A stretch of DNA of 64,000 nt. Source: Scilla litardierei. Lineage: Eukaryota; Streptophyta; Magnoliopsida; Asparagales; Asparagaceae. Both the position numbers and the translations under genes were made by a program. The notes under the pieces were generated by a model. That model did not search any database, had not been told where the DNA came from, and saw only the letters and a list, made by a program, of their open reading frames with translations. How positions within the stretch are numbered: position 1 is the stretch's first letter; the number at the start of each line of letters is the position of its first letter. Positions 13,041-24,800 of this stretch are shown here, piece after piece. Location of the stretch: NCBI GenBank assembly GCA_030789695.1, contig CM061132.1:156470817-156534816 (forward strand), read 5' to 3'.

Positions 13041-13767
13041 ATAGTCAGCCGTAAGCCGAAGGGGCCACCACTTCGACGCTGAACGACCCTCTCGCGTCGT
13101 CAGCCGTAAGCAGAAGCGGCCACCTCTACGTCACTGAACGACACTCTCGCGTCGTCAGCCGTAAGCAGAAGGGGCCACCCATTCGACGCTGAACGACCCT
13201 CTCGCGTTGTTAGCCGTAAGCCGAAGGGGCCACCCCTTCGTCGCTGAACGACCCTCTCGCGTCGTCAGCCGTAAGCCGAAGGGGCCACCCCTTCGTCGCT
13301 GAACGACCCTCTCACGTCGTCAGCCGTAGGCCGAAGGGGCCACCCCTTCACCGCTGAACGACCCTCGTGCGTCGTCAGCCGTAGGCCGAAGGGGCCACCC
13401 CTTCATCGTTGAACAACCCTATCGCCTCGTCAGTAGTAAGACGAATGGGCCACCCCTTCGCCAATGAACGACCCTATCGCCTCGTCAGCCGTAAGCCGAA
13501 GGGCCACCCCTTTTCCACTGAACGTCCCTCTTGCGTCGTCAGCCGTAAGTCGAAGGGGCCACCCCTTCGCCAGTGAACGACCCTATCGCATCGTTAGCCG
13601 ACCCTCTCACGTCGTTAGCCGTAAGTCGAAGGGGCTACCACTTCGACACTGAATGACCCTCTTGCGTCGTCAGCCGTAAGTCGAAGGGGCCACCCTTTTG
13701 CCACTGAACGACCCTCTCGCACCGTCAGACGTAAATCTATGGAATCACTCCCTCGCCACTAAACGAA
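13041..13767 (+). repeat. 55-bp tandem repeat array
   Basis: About 13 imperfect units share the core GTCAGCCGTAAGCCGAAGGG, then a CCACCCCTTCG-type block, then GAACGACCCTCTCGC. Two units are shortened. Such arrays are common in the untranslated parts of Tat-lineage elements. Short ORFs running through the array only reflect its repeats. Confidence 0.9.
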
Positions 13768-13967
13768 GTGGTCTATTTTGACATGGTTCAACAGCCTAAC
13801 CCTGACCATCTTGAGCAAGGGTCTAACCCATCGAAAAGGGGCCATCAGGCATTACGACCACACGGTATGAGCGATGCCAAACAAAGAGATACAAGCCAAC
13901 TTTTCTGGTGCTTATACTACAAAATTATCCTCATTTATACCTCAACCGCCCCCTATACATTTAAAAA

Positions 13968-14450
13968 CTAGCGGGGTAAGCAGAGCGTCAACATTCTACA
14001 ACGAGTCGCTAGGCCCTTGGTCTCCCCAAGTGCAGCAGCATGCTCTTGATCTCCCGGAGCACCAGCGTCCGCGTCATCACCTATCGTGATGACGACTTTG
14101 CCAGTAGGAGCGGCCTCCCTCGTGCCTCGACTTAGATCATCGTCATCAATATCCGTGAACAGCAAAGGTATCTGGTCGATCTCAGCGGTGATGCCCGGGA
14201 ATCGGTCCTTCACTTCCGATCGACATCGTTCATAGCCTTGCATGTACAGCTCGTTGAAATCGGGGAATGAATCCTTGAATTCCAGGACCGTGCTCTCTGT
14301 TATGGCCTCGGCACTGGATTTCTCCTTCGGCAGAGCTTTCTCCGCTCGCTCCCTCGAGGCTGCTTGAGCAACTTCTCTCTTTCGAGACTCACGTAACTCT
14401 TCCTCGAGCTGCTGAATGTGGTTTATTCTCAGTTTGCACAGAAGCCCCAC
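13968..14450 (-). CDS. Antisense additional ORF of the Tat-like element
   Basis: This 160-aa open frame runs on the strand opposite to gag. The N-terminal third is strongly charged and predicted coiled coil (around QQLEEELRESRKREVAQA). The middle holds a motif YMQGYERC followed by an acidic DIDDDD stretch. Tat-lineage elements are known to carry extra ORFs of unknown function, often antisense and outside gag-pol, and position and style fit that class. No enzymatic motif is seen. Its start may lie upstream, where the neighbouring LTR cuts the element. Function is unknown. Confidence 0.5.
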   Translation of the reverse strand: MGLLCKLRINHIQQLEEELRESRKREVAQAASRERAEKALPKEKSSAEAITESTVLEFKDSFPDFNELYMQGYERCRSEVKDRFPGITAEIDQIPLLFTDIDDDDLSRGTREAAPTGKVVITIGDDADAGAPGDQEHAAALGETKGLATRCRMLTLCLPR

Positions 14451-14541
14451 TCTATCCAGCTCAGCCTAAGACTTCTCTATGGCCATCTTAACGGCCCCCA
14501 GGGTGACTTCGTGATTAGCCACCACCGGTGCGTGTTGACGC

Positions 14542-17058
14542 TGTTGGGTTTTGAGGGACCCTTAGGGCATAAATCTATGCACGTCCTACGTCGGACGGAC
14601 GATAAAACATAAAATAGCAGCGGAATACAGATTTATTAAACACTTTAATAAAAAGCCCTAATGATGTCAATGACCCTACCCAGGATCTCTACTATCTTTG
14701 GGGGGGAGAGTGGTCTGACCAACCCCAAAGATAGATCTAAAACTAACTGCAACAATATAAATATGAAAGCATTAAAAGAACATACCCGGAACATTGCTTC
14801 CACAGAAAACAAAGCGTCGTTTTTAGCAACTACGTTAGCTCCCTGAAGCAAGCTGCCTCCGTGCCTCCAAGACTGGTCCACCCGAAGCGAGCCGACACCG
14901 CGCCTCCAAGCCAATCACTCGCCGAAGAAAGTTGCACTTGAGTGTGATCCGCGTCAAAGACTTTGGATCGAATCCAATCGTCCTCGACGTCTTTCTAGGA
15001 CTCGAACGGAGGAACAGAAGGATTATATAAGGAAAGAATAATTTTTATCTCGGATCGAGCATGCTCAAAACTTTTCAGAGCTACTCGATTCGGAGACTTA
15101 GTGCAAATTTTCCAATGGGAACCCGCCCCTGTTTATATAGGAGGCCGGACCTCTTGCTCGTCTCACGAGCAATGTGGGACTAATAATTTAGGGGAGAAAT
15201 AAATTAGTTTTGCCTTACACTAAGGCTAAACTTCAACTAATTTTCTCTCCCTCACCATTGAGCTTTACAAGTGATACAACCTATCAAATCGAAGAGCTAT
15301 GAACGATGAACACATTGAAACAAACGGCGCTCCAATCAGACTTCGTTTGACCCACTCAAACAATAGCTCAAAGTTGAGCAAAAGTCACAAAAAGCTGATT
15401 TTCGCAGCCGCCAATAGCATCTTAGGGTTTTGTAAAGTGTGGGCCCCGCCTGTGGGGCCCACCAGCCCGCTGGGCCCACCCGTCCGCGCAGGCGGGTCTG
15501 ACCCACCCGCGTGAGCGGGCGGGCTTAGCCCGCCTTGGTGGGCGGATCTAGCCCGCTCCCAGGCTAGGCGGGCGGGTCTAGCCCGCCCAGTCCGAGTTAG
15601 GCTGATCCAGAAATGGTCAAAAGCCCAGTTCTGGCCTTTTGAGCAATGACTTGAGCTTTATAGCTCCGATTGAGCCGATTTCAGATCCGTTTAAAAACAT
15701 GGTTCAAATGGGACTATCCTAAGAACCAATGTAACCTTTTCTATGCCTTTTGTTATGCAAAATATTCTTGTAAACATTTTACAATATATTTGCAACCCTC
15801 TTTCATCATAAGCACTAATCTTTATAGCATTCCATTAATGCTTACATCGCACACATTTTGCGAAATTATTAATTCCCATTTAATATAGACTTAATGTCAC
15901 AAACTCTTTGCGACTTTAATTATTCTCATGCACCCAAGTGCACTCCTCCTGAATCCTTCCTATCACTAAGACGCAAATTCCACTCGGTGTAAGACCCTAC
16001 AGCCTGACCCTACTACAGGTTAGGGCTCGAAACCCCTAGATGACAGTGACCACGAGCAGCAGGTGTCACCCCTGTTTTGGCATCATAATTACGTGATTGA
16101 CCCATTGACAAAAGTGTCGTCGGGATCACTCTGACTATGTCCGTGATGAATATCGCAGTTTTAGTCCCTTCGCCATAACTATGTCATTGCATAGCCTAGG
16201 GTATGGTAAACCGTCAACCATACTAGCTAGCATTGGTCAGCATACTTCAGTTTTTGGTATATCCGTATTGTACTTCCTACAACATACCCCGATCGAGGTT
16301 AATGATAAAGAACCGTATTGAGCCTGTGACACTAGCTTCCCATTAACGGAAGAGACGAATCATATCTTAGTCACTACTTACCTCATATGCTTCAAGTGTC
16401 ACACAACCTAATACCTTTCAACGAGTGAAGACTCGAAGCTAGATCATGGATCTAAGTGACGCCGTACATGCACAGGTTCGTACAATGATCTTAAGTCTAA
16501 AGGACCAACTAGCCTATCATCACTAGAGAGTTATCAATGACAATTTAGTTATGGTTAACCATTTGATAACTCTTTATTGGGTCCTTCAGTGGACTCATTC
16601 TCCAATGAGCACATGTGTCTTGTCTTCGACTTTGCCAGGTCGAATGATTATGAGATCATCATTACCCTTTAGGTTAAGACAAAGACACAATGGTCTGTCC
16701 GATGAGCCGATATCCTTTTCTCGACACATCTATGACCATGAACGATTTAAAACTTAAGTTCATATCGATCATTCCCTTCCCATAATCGAGATCTCCATCT
16801 AGATACGTGTATGACCTTACTTTAAGTCTAAGGAAATTATACAAGTATTTAAAAAACATTTTAATCATACTAGGATAATTAGTACAATTTATTCGAACAT
16901 GATGTTTCCTAGGATATATTGCCTTGAGGGCATATATCTTCATACATCTCCCACTTGCACTCTGGCTGTTTATCTTGGTATCTCATACCGCTATAACATA
17001 TCAGTCTCTATAAACGTTCATATGTCAAAGCCTAAAATTGGATTTGCTAAAACGTATT
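14542..17058 (-). mobile_element. Angela/Tork-like copia LTR with a short internal stub
   Basis: The LTR (14,542-16,946, about 2.4 kb) is homologous to the two LTRs of the large palindrome at 23,226 and 30,471. Read on the minus strand it starts TGTATGAAGATATATGCCC, preceded by a purine tract (GTGGGAGA). About 110 bp of internal sequence follows on the plus strand up to 17,058, where another LTR-like sequence begins. Gag is absent. On its own strand it preserves only the 3' end of an element. Confidence 0.8.
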
Positions 17059-18073
17059 TGTTACAGCCTGATGGCCGGCCCAGAAAATACAGGCCCAACT
17101 AGTCGAAGCCCAATCAAATAAGCTCAACGACCAGCCTGGACTAGAGCAAGCCCAGACGAGGAGCCCGCCTCTAGCAAGAAGCTTGCCCAGCCTAGCTGGG
17201 AGCTGGTTCGAAAATCGAGAGAGAGGCTTGCCCAATTAGTCGAGTGGGTAGCTCGTCGCCAAACTTAGAGATCATCCGGCAAACGGCGAAGCTTGCCTAC
17301 TAACCGAACAAGAAGGACGGACGGATGAAGCTTGGGACGCCAAGCTCAGCTCTCTCTAAGGGCGACCTAGCAGGCACAAATATCTCTGACATGGTGACAC
17401 AGGGTCACTGACGCCTCCAATTAATTTCAGAGGTTAAAGACAAGAACTGATGGCCGCCCATCGCATCACCATTAATACACAAATATCTCTGATATTATCT
17501 GACATTCAATTAATGCTAAGTTAAGGAGGTGCGAGAATATCTCTGACATTCTCGCCAACCGATCGCATCCCCACTAATGCTCAGCCGAGCTCCAGCTAAG
17601 CGGAAGCGACAGCTGGTTAGGTGGCGCTCAACCGACTCTCTCTACTATAAATACCCCCTCCAGCCATCGAGAAAGGGGCTGGTTAGTAGAAATTTCAAAC
17701 TCTCATTTATACACAAGGCTGGATATCGTCCACATATCCGTGCCTTCCACTCAAGCTCGCCACGTTAGGTTGCTCTACACTTAGATCGGCCAGCGTGTCC
17801 CGCCTCCCTCTTGCAAGCTGCTTGCTGACTTTACCATCGGAGAGACCACGGGTTGACATCCAACCCAGCCTTTCTAACGAGTTGCTCGTTGTGCAGGAGG
17901 ATCAGCGCTACTCCCTAGCAATCGGCGACCTTCAGGCGACCTTGGATCGTTCGTCCACTGATCCAGTTCCAAGGCGTTTTAGCTTATACGAAAACCCCAT
18001 TTAGCTTGTAATCACCATACCCTTGATTCTCCACTAAACAAATCTCATGGTTAGAAGGGCTTGACCCACAACA
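17059..18073 (+). repeat. LTR-like stretch, family unknown
   Basis: It begins TGTTACAGCC at the exact point where the preceding copia sequence stops and may end at CCACAACA (18,073). A TATA-like CTATAAATA lies at about 17,642-17,650. The flanking five bases do not match (GTATT against CTATC), so a solo LTR with a clean duplication is not shown. It lies just downstream of the SCL28 3' end. Confidence 0.4.
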
Positions 18074-18829
18074 CTATCTATTCTTGTCCTTGTTAGTTTT
18101 CTTATTACAATTATATTTCGTTTTTAGTTATTCCAAAACACATTATAGGTGAATTTTAAAGATGATCATTTCATGGGTTTGAATCATATTTGATCTCATT
18201 TAAAGATGATCATTTGAGTACCAAATAATGCTCTAAGCATTTCTTTTGTATTCATTTGAGTATCTACAAAATTTTCTGAACAAATAGATGACCTTCCAAC
18301 AACGCAAAGTTGTTTGGCTTTCATCTGCTTCTATTCACCAGATGAGCAAAAACAAACTAGCATCTACCAGTTGCTGTTTTCCCCAAACTAAATTGCGCGA
18401 AATAGCGTACAACCACAGAAAATAACAATCCAAATGTCAGTGCATGAAAATCAACAAGGCTTCTTTCTATCATTCTAATAGTAGAAACATGGTTTGCTGC
18501 TTATGGCATAATTTTCAAGCCGCAGATCTATTAAATAAGCACACATAATTATAACAAACATTTCAGTTCGCGAACAGTTCAAATAGAACATATCGAATCA
18601 ACGGTTCAGCTCATGTTTGCATACTGAGTAAAAATACAGCTAACAAATGTCTCGGTATATACACACAATAAAAGTCCATTCAGATCCCTAAATACAAAGT
18701 ACTCGTTGAAGTTTACTTCCAGGGTTCCTAGTCGATCAGATAAACACAAACATGTCCGAATCCGGTACATAACCTATCAGTGGTGCACTTTCCTGATTGA
18801 TGCCAGCATCTTCCTGACAAACTAAACCA
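18074..18829 (-). other. 3' UTR and downstream flank of the SCL28-like gene
   Basis: It follows the stop codon on the minus strand. I found no canonical AATAAA on that strand, so the poly(A) site is not placed. No other gene was recognised. Confidence 0.45.
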
Positions 18830-18836
18830 TCAGCGA
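18830..18836 (-). CDS. SCL28: SCL28-like exon 7, terminal codons
   Basis: After a 75-bp intron the acceptor TTGTGCAG leads into T-CGC-TGA. This completes Ser238, adds Arg239 and stops. The coding total then divides exactly by three. Confidence 0.82.
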
Positions 18837-21800
18837 CTGCACAAACAATGAAGACAAGGGTTAGGATATCTGAAATGAACAAAACCAACAACAACAAGAC
18901 AGCATAATAACCTGTAGGAACGGGACCTCGAAGGGCTCCTGTCATTCCCCTCTCCAGATGGCGAATGACGCTGATGTCTGTAGGAGTGAGATCTGGATCG
19001 GCTTCGACCAGTCCCCTCGGGACTTGGAGACCGAAGATATGACCTGTACTCCCTATCATCACGAGATGGGGAGATGGATCTCCGAGGAGAGTAATAATTA
19101 TCATCGCGTGTGCCCCTGTCTCGATCTCTGTTTTTTTAAATTCAAGGGGGAGATAATCAAGTTTAATAGCAAGACATGGAATAACAAAACGAATCCCTTA
19201 CAGACAAAGACATTAATTTCTTGCAAGCAAACTAGAAGGCTAAGGTCTGCCCAACACAAGGGTTATTTATATCTAAAATAATTATCTACAAATACTTGCC
19301 ACGGCAAGGCAAATTCTCTGAAAAGGAACACTACTCGATATCAAAACAATAACCTCCGTATGAACATTTGGATGCTTATGGTTGGAACAACATTATAGTT
19401 TATTAGAATTTTTCTGCCCACAGCAATATAATGAACAGATGCTTCACTTTCTCAGATTTCTCCAGCTAAAAATCTAAATATCAGAAAATGACTTTTACCT
19501 GCACCATTTCACAGATTCCTGAACAAAATTAAGAAACTTTGGTTGTTTGAACTATGCTCTAAAAGTTGTAGCTGGTTGAACAGCATCTGTGACACTACAG
19601 CTCTTTGTCTTCCTCTTTCTTAGACCAACATTATCGAATACTCTTGACACAAGTATGATGCCGAATATCATCAGTCGTTTAGCAGTGTGACGCTTTTGTA
19701 AGGTTCCCATTCTCTGAAGATCATACATTCTTTCTCTTTTGGCAATTTAAGCTCTAGATTCTTTGTTAACTGGATAGTATAAAAAAACCACATCAATGTT
19801 TAGATTCTTTAGAATGCAAATAGAAACATAAATTACTCTAAATTGTAATTTATCTAACAAACCGTGTATTCATGGAGATAATGTTGATGGAGATGAGCAC
19901 TTAATGGTAACTTCTCGAATAGCTTTTGAAAAAGTTAAGCAACTATTCGGTAACTTTTGGATCTCTTTTCTCTTTAGTCTTTAATAATCCATGAATTCTT
20001 TATAATTATCTGCACGAGCAACACCTCCATCATGTAATTCACATTCCTTAGAGCCATAGGCCACTGCCTACCAAGAAGAAGGGACTAGGTATCATACAAT
20101 TATTACACCCATACAGTTCAGAGCCTTTCCATACATAAATACTGGAAATTCATGAAAAATTCAATGGCTTAAAACAAACAAGACTGATGATATTAAAGAC
20201 TAAACTGAAGTGACAGAAGTCATTTTTAGCAAAATAATAAAGACATGAATTAGTTCTCTCTTAAGGGAGGGTTAGAAATCACATAGTGCTCATTTCCGAG
20301 AAATTGAAACACAACACGAAAACTGAAGGATCCCAAAAGAAAGTTACACTTTACAAAACTGAAGCGACAGAAGTCATTTTTAGCAAAATAATAAAGACAT
20401 GAATTAGTTCTCTTAAGGGAGGGTTAGAAATCACATTGCGCTCATTTCCGAGAAATTGAAACACAACACGAAAAGAAGCTTAAAATCAGGAAGTCATTTA
20501 GTCCCGGAAAGAAGAAAAAATATATGGAAGTGCTAACAAACATCAATAGAAAATGAATACAGATTTTACAAATGCAATCGCTTTATCAATAACACCGAAA
20601 TAGCCTAATCATGAACCAATTGATCCTAAACCTTATGACATATAATGGAAACGTCAGAAAGTAAGTTCGGAACATTTTTTTATGACGAAGTGTGAACATA
20701 GAAAATGGAGTCTATCAATTTATGTCAAGTTAGTAGCGGCAATAGATCCATTTCTATTTTTGTATGATTGTACAAAATAAAAACCATAAATGTTGTAACC
20801 AACCAAAATTAATGCATAATATTTGTATGTTGTAATGTTTAGATTTCATAGCACATAGACAAGTAAAAAGTGGGAGGGAGGAAGGATGAGAGGAATAATC
20901 AGGAGATTATTCTGTATGCACTTTGTTGTAAAAAAAATTACATTTGATCATTCCCTGTTTTGTTTCACATAAAACAGTTTTGATGAGAATGGCTATTTTA
21001 ATTGATTTTAAATGCTAAAGAAACTTTCAACAAAATTGTATAGAGATGGAACAATACTATTCCGTAAAGTTTCTAGATATGCAGATTAGAGATATTAGGA
21101 TGAGGTAGGGAATCATTGTTATCAAATTAGGACGCAAACAGGGTGTTGAAGGGAGATAATTAGCCAAGATAACTGGTCGGATATCTTCTTGGCTCTGCAC
21201 AGAATTCCCTTCCCCACATTGCCATGCAAGAAACCAAAAGGGAAATACTATACATCATGTTATGGTGATGCAAGTTAGAGCTCATCAGTAATCGAAATAG
21301 AAAGGTCTGGATCAACTGTTTGAGGTTGACATGTATCTGCTCCAAGTAATGAACATCAGTGTGAAGAATGACCAAAATAATCGTGAAATTTGTCCCTTGC
21401 CCTGCTTCCTTGTCTCACTTTTCTCTCATTATCTTCAGATCCCCCTGCCCCCCCCCCCCCCCCCCCCCATTTTTCCTTCTAAAGAAAATTCTGGACAACA
21501 ATAAATTACTACAATATTTGGCTTGCTTATTCTTTATTCCCTATCTTTATATTTGGCCACACTGCATAGCCAATCAACTCTCAAAAACTTCGAATTATCT
21601 TTTATAACAGTCAAGTAGGGAGCCCTGTTTTTGTATATCACATTAAAAATATATATCATGTGTCAAAACCACCCTTGTACTTGCAACTCGAGATTATTTA
21701 CTTTAATTTTCCGCAACATAATAAATGGGAAACAATGCAGAGGAAGATGTGAAGTTGGACCAACCAAGGTTTGAGAATCCAGGTTCGATTTTGGTTGTTG

Positions 21801-24800
21801 AAAAAACATACAGTTTTTGTTTAGAGTTTTGGTTTCAGATTTATATGAATTTTTTTATGTATATATTACTATAGCAATGCATTTGTAATAATTTTTTTAG
21901 AAGTTTAAAGAATTTTATAAGATAATTTTTATAATTTCAATAAAGTTTTAGAGTTTTTTATAATTTTTAGAATTTTAATATATATTTTCATGTATATAGT
22001 CATGTACTTAAATATAAATTCATATTTTATTATAAGAAATGATGGTTCGATTGAAACTGGTCGAAAACAAATGGTTTCGGCCGAAATCTGACCGAAATTG
22101 AGCAAAACCAAACGAAATCGAATACACTTAGTTTCAGCCAAAACTGATTGAAACCAAGTGGTTTCGGCCGAAATCGAGCGAAATCGAGTTTCAGCATCAG
22201 TTTCGTCTCGTCCCTCTTCAAAACTGAAACGAAACGACCGAATCCAAATAGTTTCGACAGAAACCTCATTCCTTGGAACCAACATGACGAGGACTCATAG
22301 GCACACACCACATCAAACCAATGACACAAGATATATCTTAAATAAAACAGATATATGGGATTCCGCCAAAACTAGCATGCTCCATGGAAAATAGCATGAA
22401 AACTTCTGCCAGAGTCGCAGAGCCAAAGATTACAGGAAATACCGTCTCAAAGTATTTTTGCTTTTCATATCTCAATCTCATCATGTATATTTTCCAAAGA
22501 AGAAACAAAGAAATCTGTTAATAGCATATAGTGAGACTAGAGAGACCAACAAACACCAAATATCTTCTATGGCAAACCGCACACAGCGGTAGATGAACAC
22601 AGCCCATAATGCCTAAAGCTAGATGATGGTCCAAGCTGACCCAAAGCAAGCATAAAGACCACCTGCTAAAATATCCAACAGGCGTTGATGGGAATCTGAC
22701 ACAACCCCAAGACTTTATACATAAGAAGGTTATTCTTTCTTGAGAGTATAGTAAAGCAGATTCAACTGGGCTGATTATCCCACTAATTAGAAGCCTCTAG
22801 ACGTTATATTGTTCTACATGCAAATGACAAGGCATGTTATTATCTTTTCAGCTCAGTATCTTCTCTCTCCTCACATCCTTGATTTCCACTGCAGAGATTC
22901 TGAACCAATGTCATAAATGATGGAAGTCAAGGTCGTAGTGGTTGGGAAGTACCCACATCAGTTGGCAAATAGCTGATGACAGGTGTCAATGATGTTACGT
23001 ATTCTGCAGTGACATAGTGAATGAAAATATTGACTATGTATGTAGTGATAAACTTTAACATACAAGCAGTGCTCAAAATGTCATATATGTAATAGAATTA
23101 TAAAATAGTTCTAGCTAAAAGCAAATGTGTTAAAATCCATCATGTATTAATGGCATACAATGTAATAAATTCTGAAAAACACAACCACATATTATGCATT
23201 ATAATTTTTTAGTATACAACAACACTGAAGGGTTTTGGCGGACCCTCAGAGCTCAGATCTGTGCCCGTCCTAAGTCACGGACCACAGAGACATAAAGCGC
23301 AGCGGAAAGTAAAACATGCTAGCAAAACATGTTAGCAAAACATTTTAGCTAGGCCCTGAGAGAGCCAGAACCTAGCCCGATCTATGCCAACTTGGGGTGA
23401 ATCTAACCACCCCAAGAGGGATCTATCCTACTGCGACGAAATTAAATTACACTAAAAATTACTTAGAGAACATACCCGGAATCTCAACCATGGGGCGGGC
23501 AAGATGTACTGCACCGGCTTCTTACGCTCCTCGTAGCTGAACCGCCTTGACTCGATCCACCCGAGCTGTCTTGCACATTCGAACTGATCCACCCGAGCCG
23601 TCACCTGCCTTCGAGCCGATCCACCCGAGCTGTCTTGCACATTCGAACTGATCCACTTGAGCAGACACGCGTCTTAGACGTCTGGATCCGAATCCAAAAC
23701 CTCCTTCGTAGTCTTGCTAGGACTCGTCGGGAGAATAGGAAGAAGAGAGAAATAATAGTTTAAGTCGTAGATCAAGCTTGCTCAAAATTCGGAGCTACTC
23801 GATCGAAGACTTGGTGTGTTTTTCAACGAAGAAAGTGCACCCCTATTTATATAGGGAGTCGGCACCTCTCTTTTCGTCACGAGCAATGTGGGACAAAACA
23901 AAATCAAAAGAAGAATTAATTTAGTTAATTGAAGTTAGTAGACCATTCACAAAGGCCAACTTCAACCAATTAATTCTCCTTCACCATTAAGTTTCAGAAA
24001 CGATACAAGTTATCATTTCGAAGGGCTTCGAATGTTGAACGCGTAGGAACGAACGACGACGAATTCCGACTTCGTTTGACCCCTCAAACAATTGCCGAAA
24101 GATGAACAAAAAGTCAATTTTCGTAGCCGTCAAAAGGGTTTCAAAAAAACCCTAATTAACTTAAGTTGCGGGCGCGTCCGCTAGGCTTAGCGGGCGCGCC
24201 CGCCTAAGGCTATGGACCCGCCCAAGTAGGGCGCGCCCGAGGCGGGTGGGCGGCCCGCTGAACAGCGGGCGCGCCCGCTGTTTCCAGCGAGCACACCCGC
24301 TGGACTCAACGTGCCGCACCCATTTTCCTTGCGGGTGGACCTGCTTGTCCAAGTGGGTCTAACCCACTCTTGCCTTTGACTGTTTTTGCGTGTTCGGACT
24401 CGTTTTAGCTCCATTTTGGACGCGGTTTGAACTTGCGTTTAGAAAGAGACGATCCCGTCAACCAGGTAACCCTTTCCAATGCTTTTGTTCCTACAAATAT
24501 TGTCGTAACCAATTTACGACGCGTTTAATCTCGTTTGCATCGAATGCAACATTGTCCCCATCTATGACTTAGTCTCACAACTAGCTTGTAAACTTAACAA
24601 TTCCATTTCATCGAATGAATTCCTCTTATCAATCTTCATATTACTAAGACACGAATGCTACTCGGTGTGAGACCCTACAGCCTGACCTTACTACAGGTTG
24701 GGGCTCGAAACCCCTAGACGACGGTCAGCACGAGCAGCAGTTGTCGTCCCTGTTTCAGAATCATCGTAACGTGATCGACCCATTGACAAAAGTATCGTTA

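Larger units (their letters stand above)
1521..14541 (+). mobile_element. Tat-like Ty3/gypsy element, gag-only, interrupted
   Basis: The order is a 5' LTR (1521-2255), a PBS-like site, gag (2536-3613, resuming at 12,474), a 55-bp tandem array (13,041-13,767), and an antisense ORF (13,968-14,450). Another LTR cuts it at 14,542. Tandem repeats and an extra antisense ORF outside gag-pol are known traits of the plant Tat lineage. No protease, RT, RNase H or integrase block is visible between gag and the repeats, so this copy was non-autonomous or has lost pol. The 3' LTR is not found. An 8.9-kb element is nested inside gag at 3614-12,468. Confidence 0.75.

Noticed and set aside
13041..13767. CRISPR-like or coding interpretation of the 55-bp array
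   Set aside because: Units are contiguous without unique spacers, the host is a plant, and open frames only mirror the repeat.
17059..18073. Clean solo LTR
   Set aside because: The flanking bases GTATT and CTATC do not form a duplication and no second copy exists in the window; kept only as an LTR-like stretch.
18736..19104. 122-aa minus-strand frame as a separate gene with a membrane segment
   Set aside because: It reads through exon 6, intron 6 and exon 7 of the SCL28-like gene in the wrong frame; the RS-tail frame with GT/AG sites explains the sequence.
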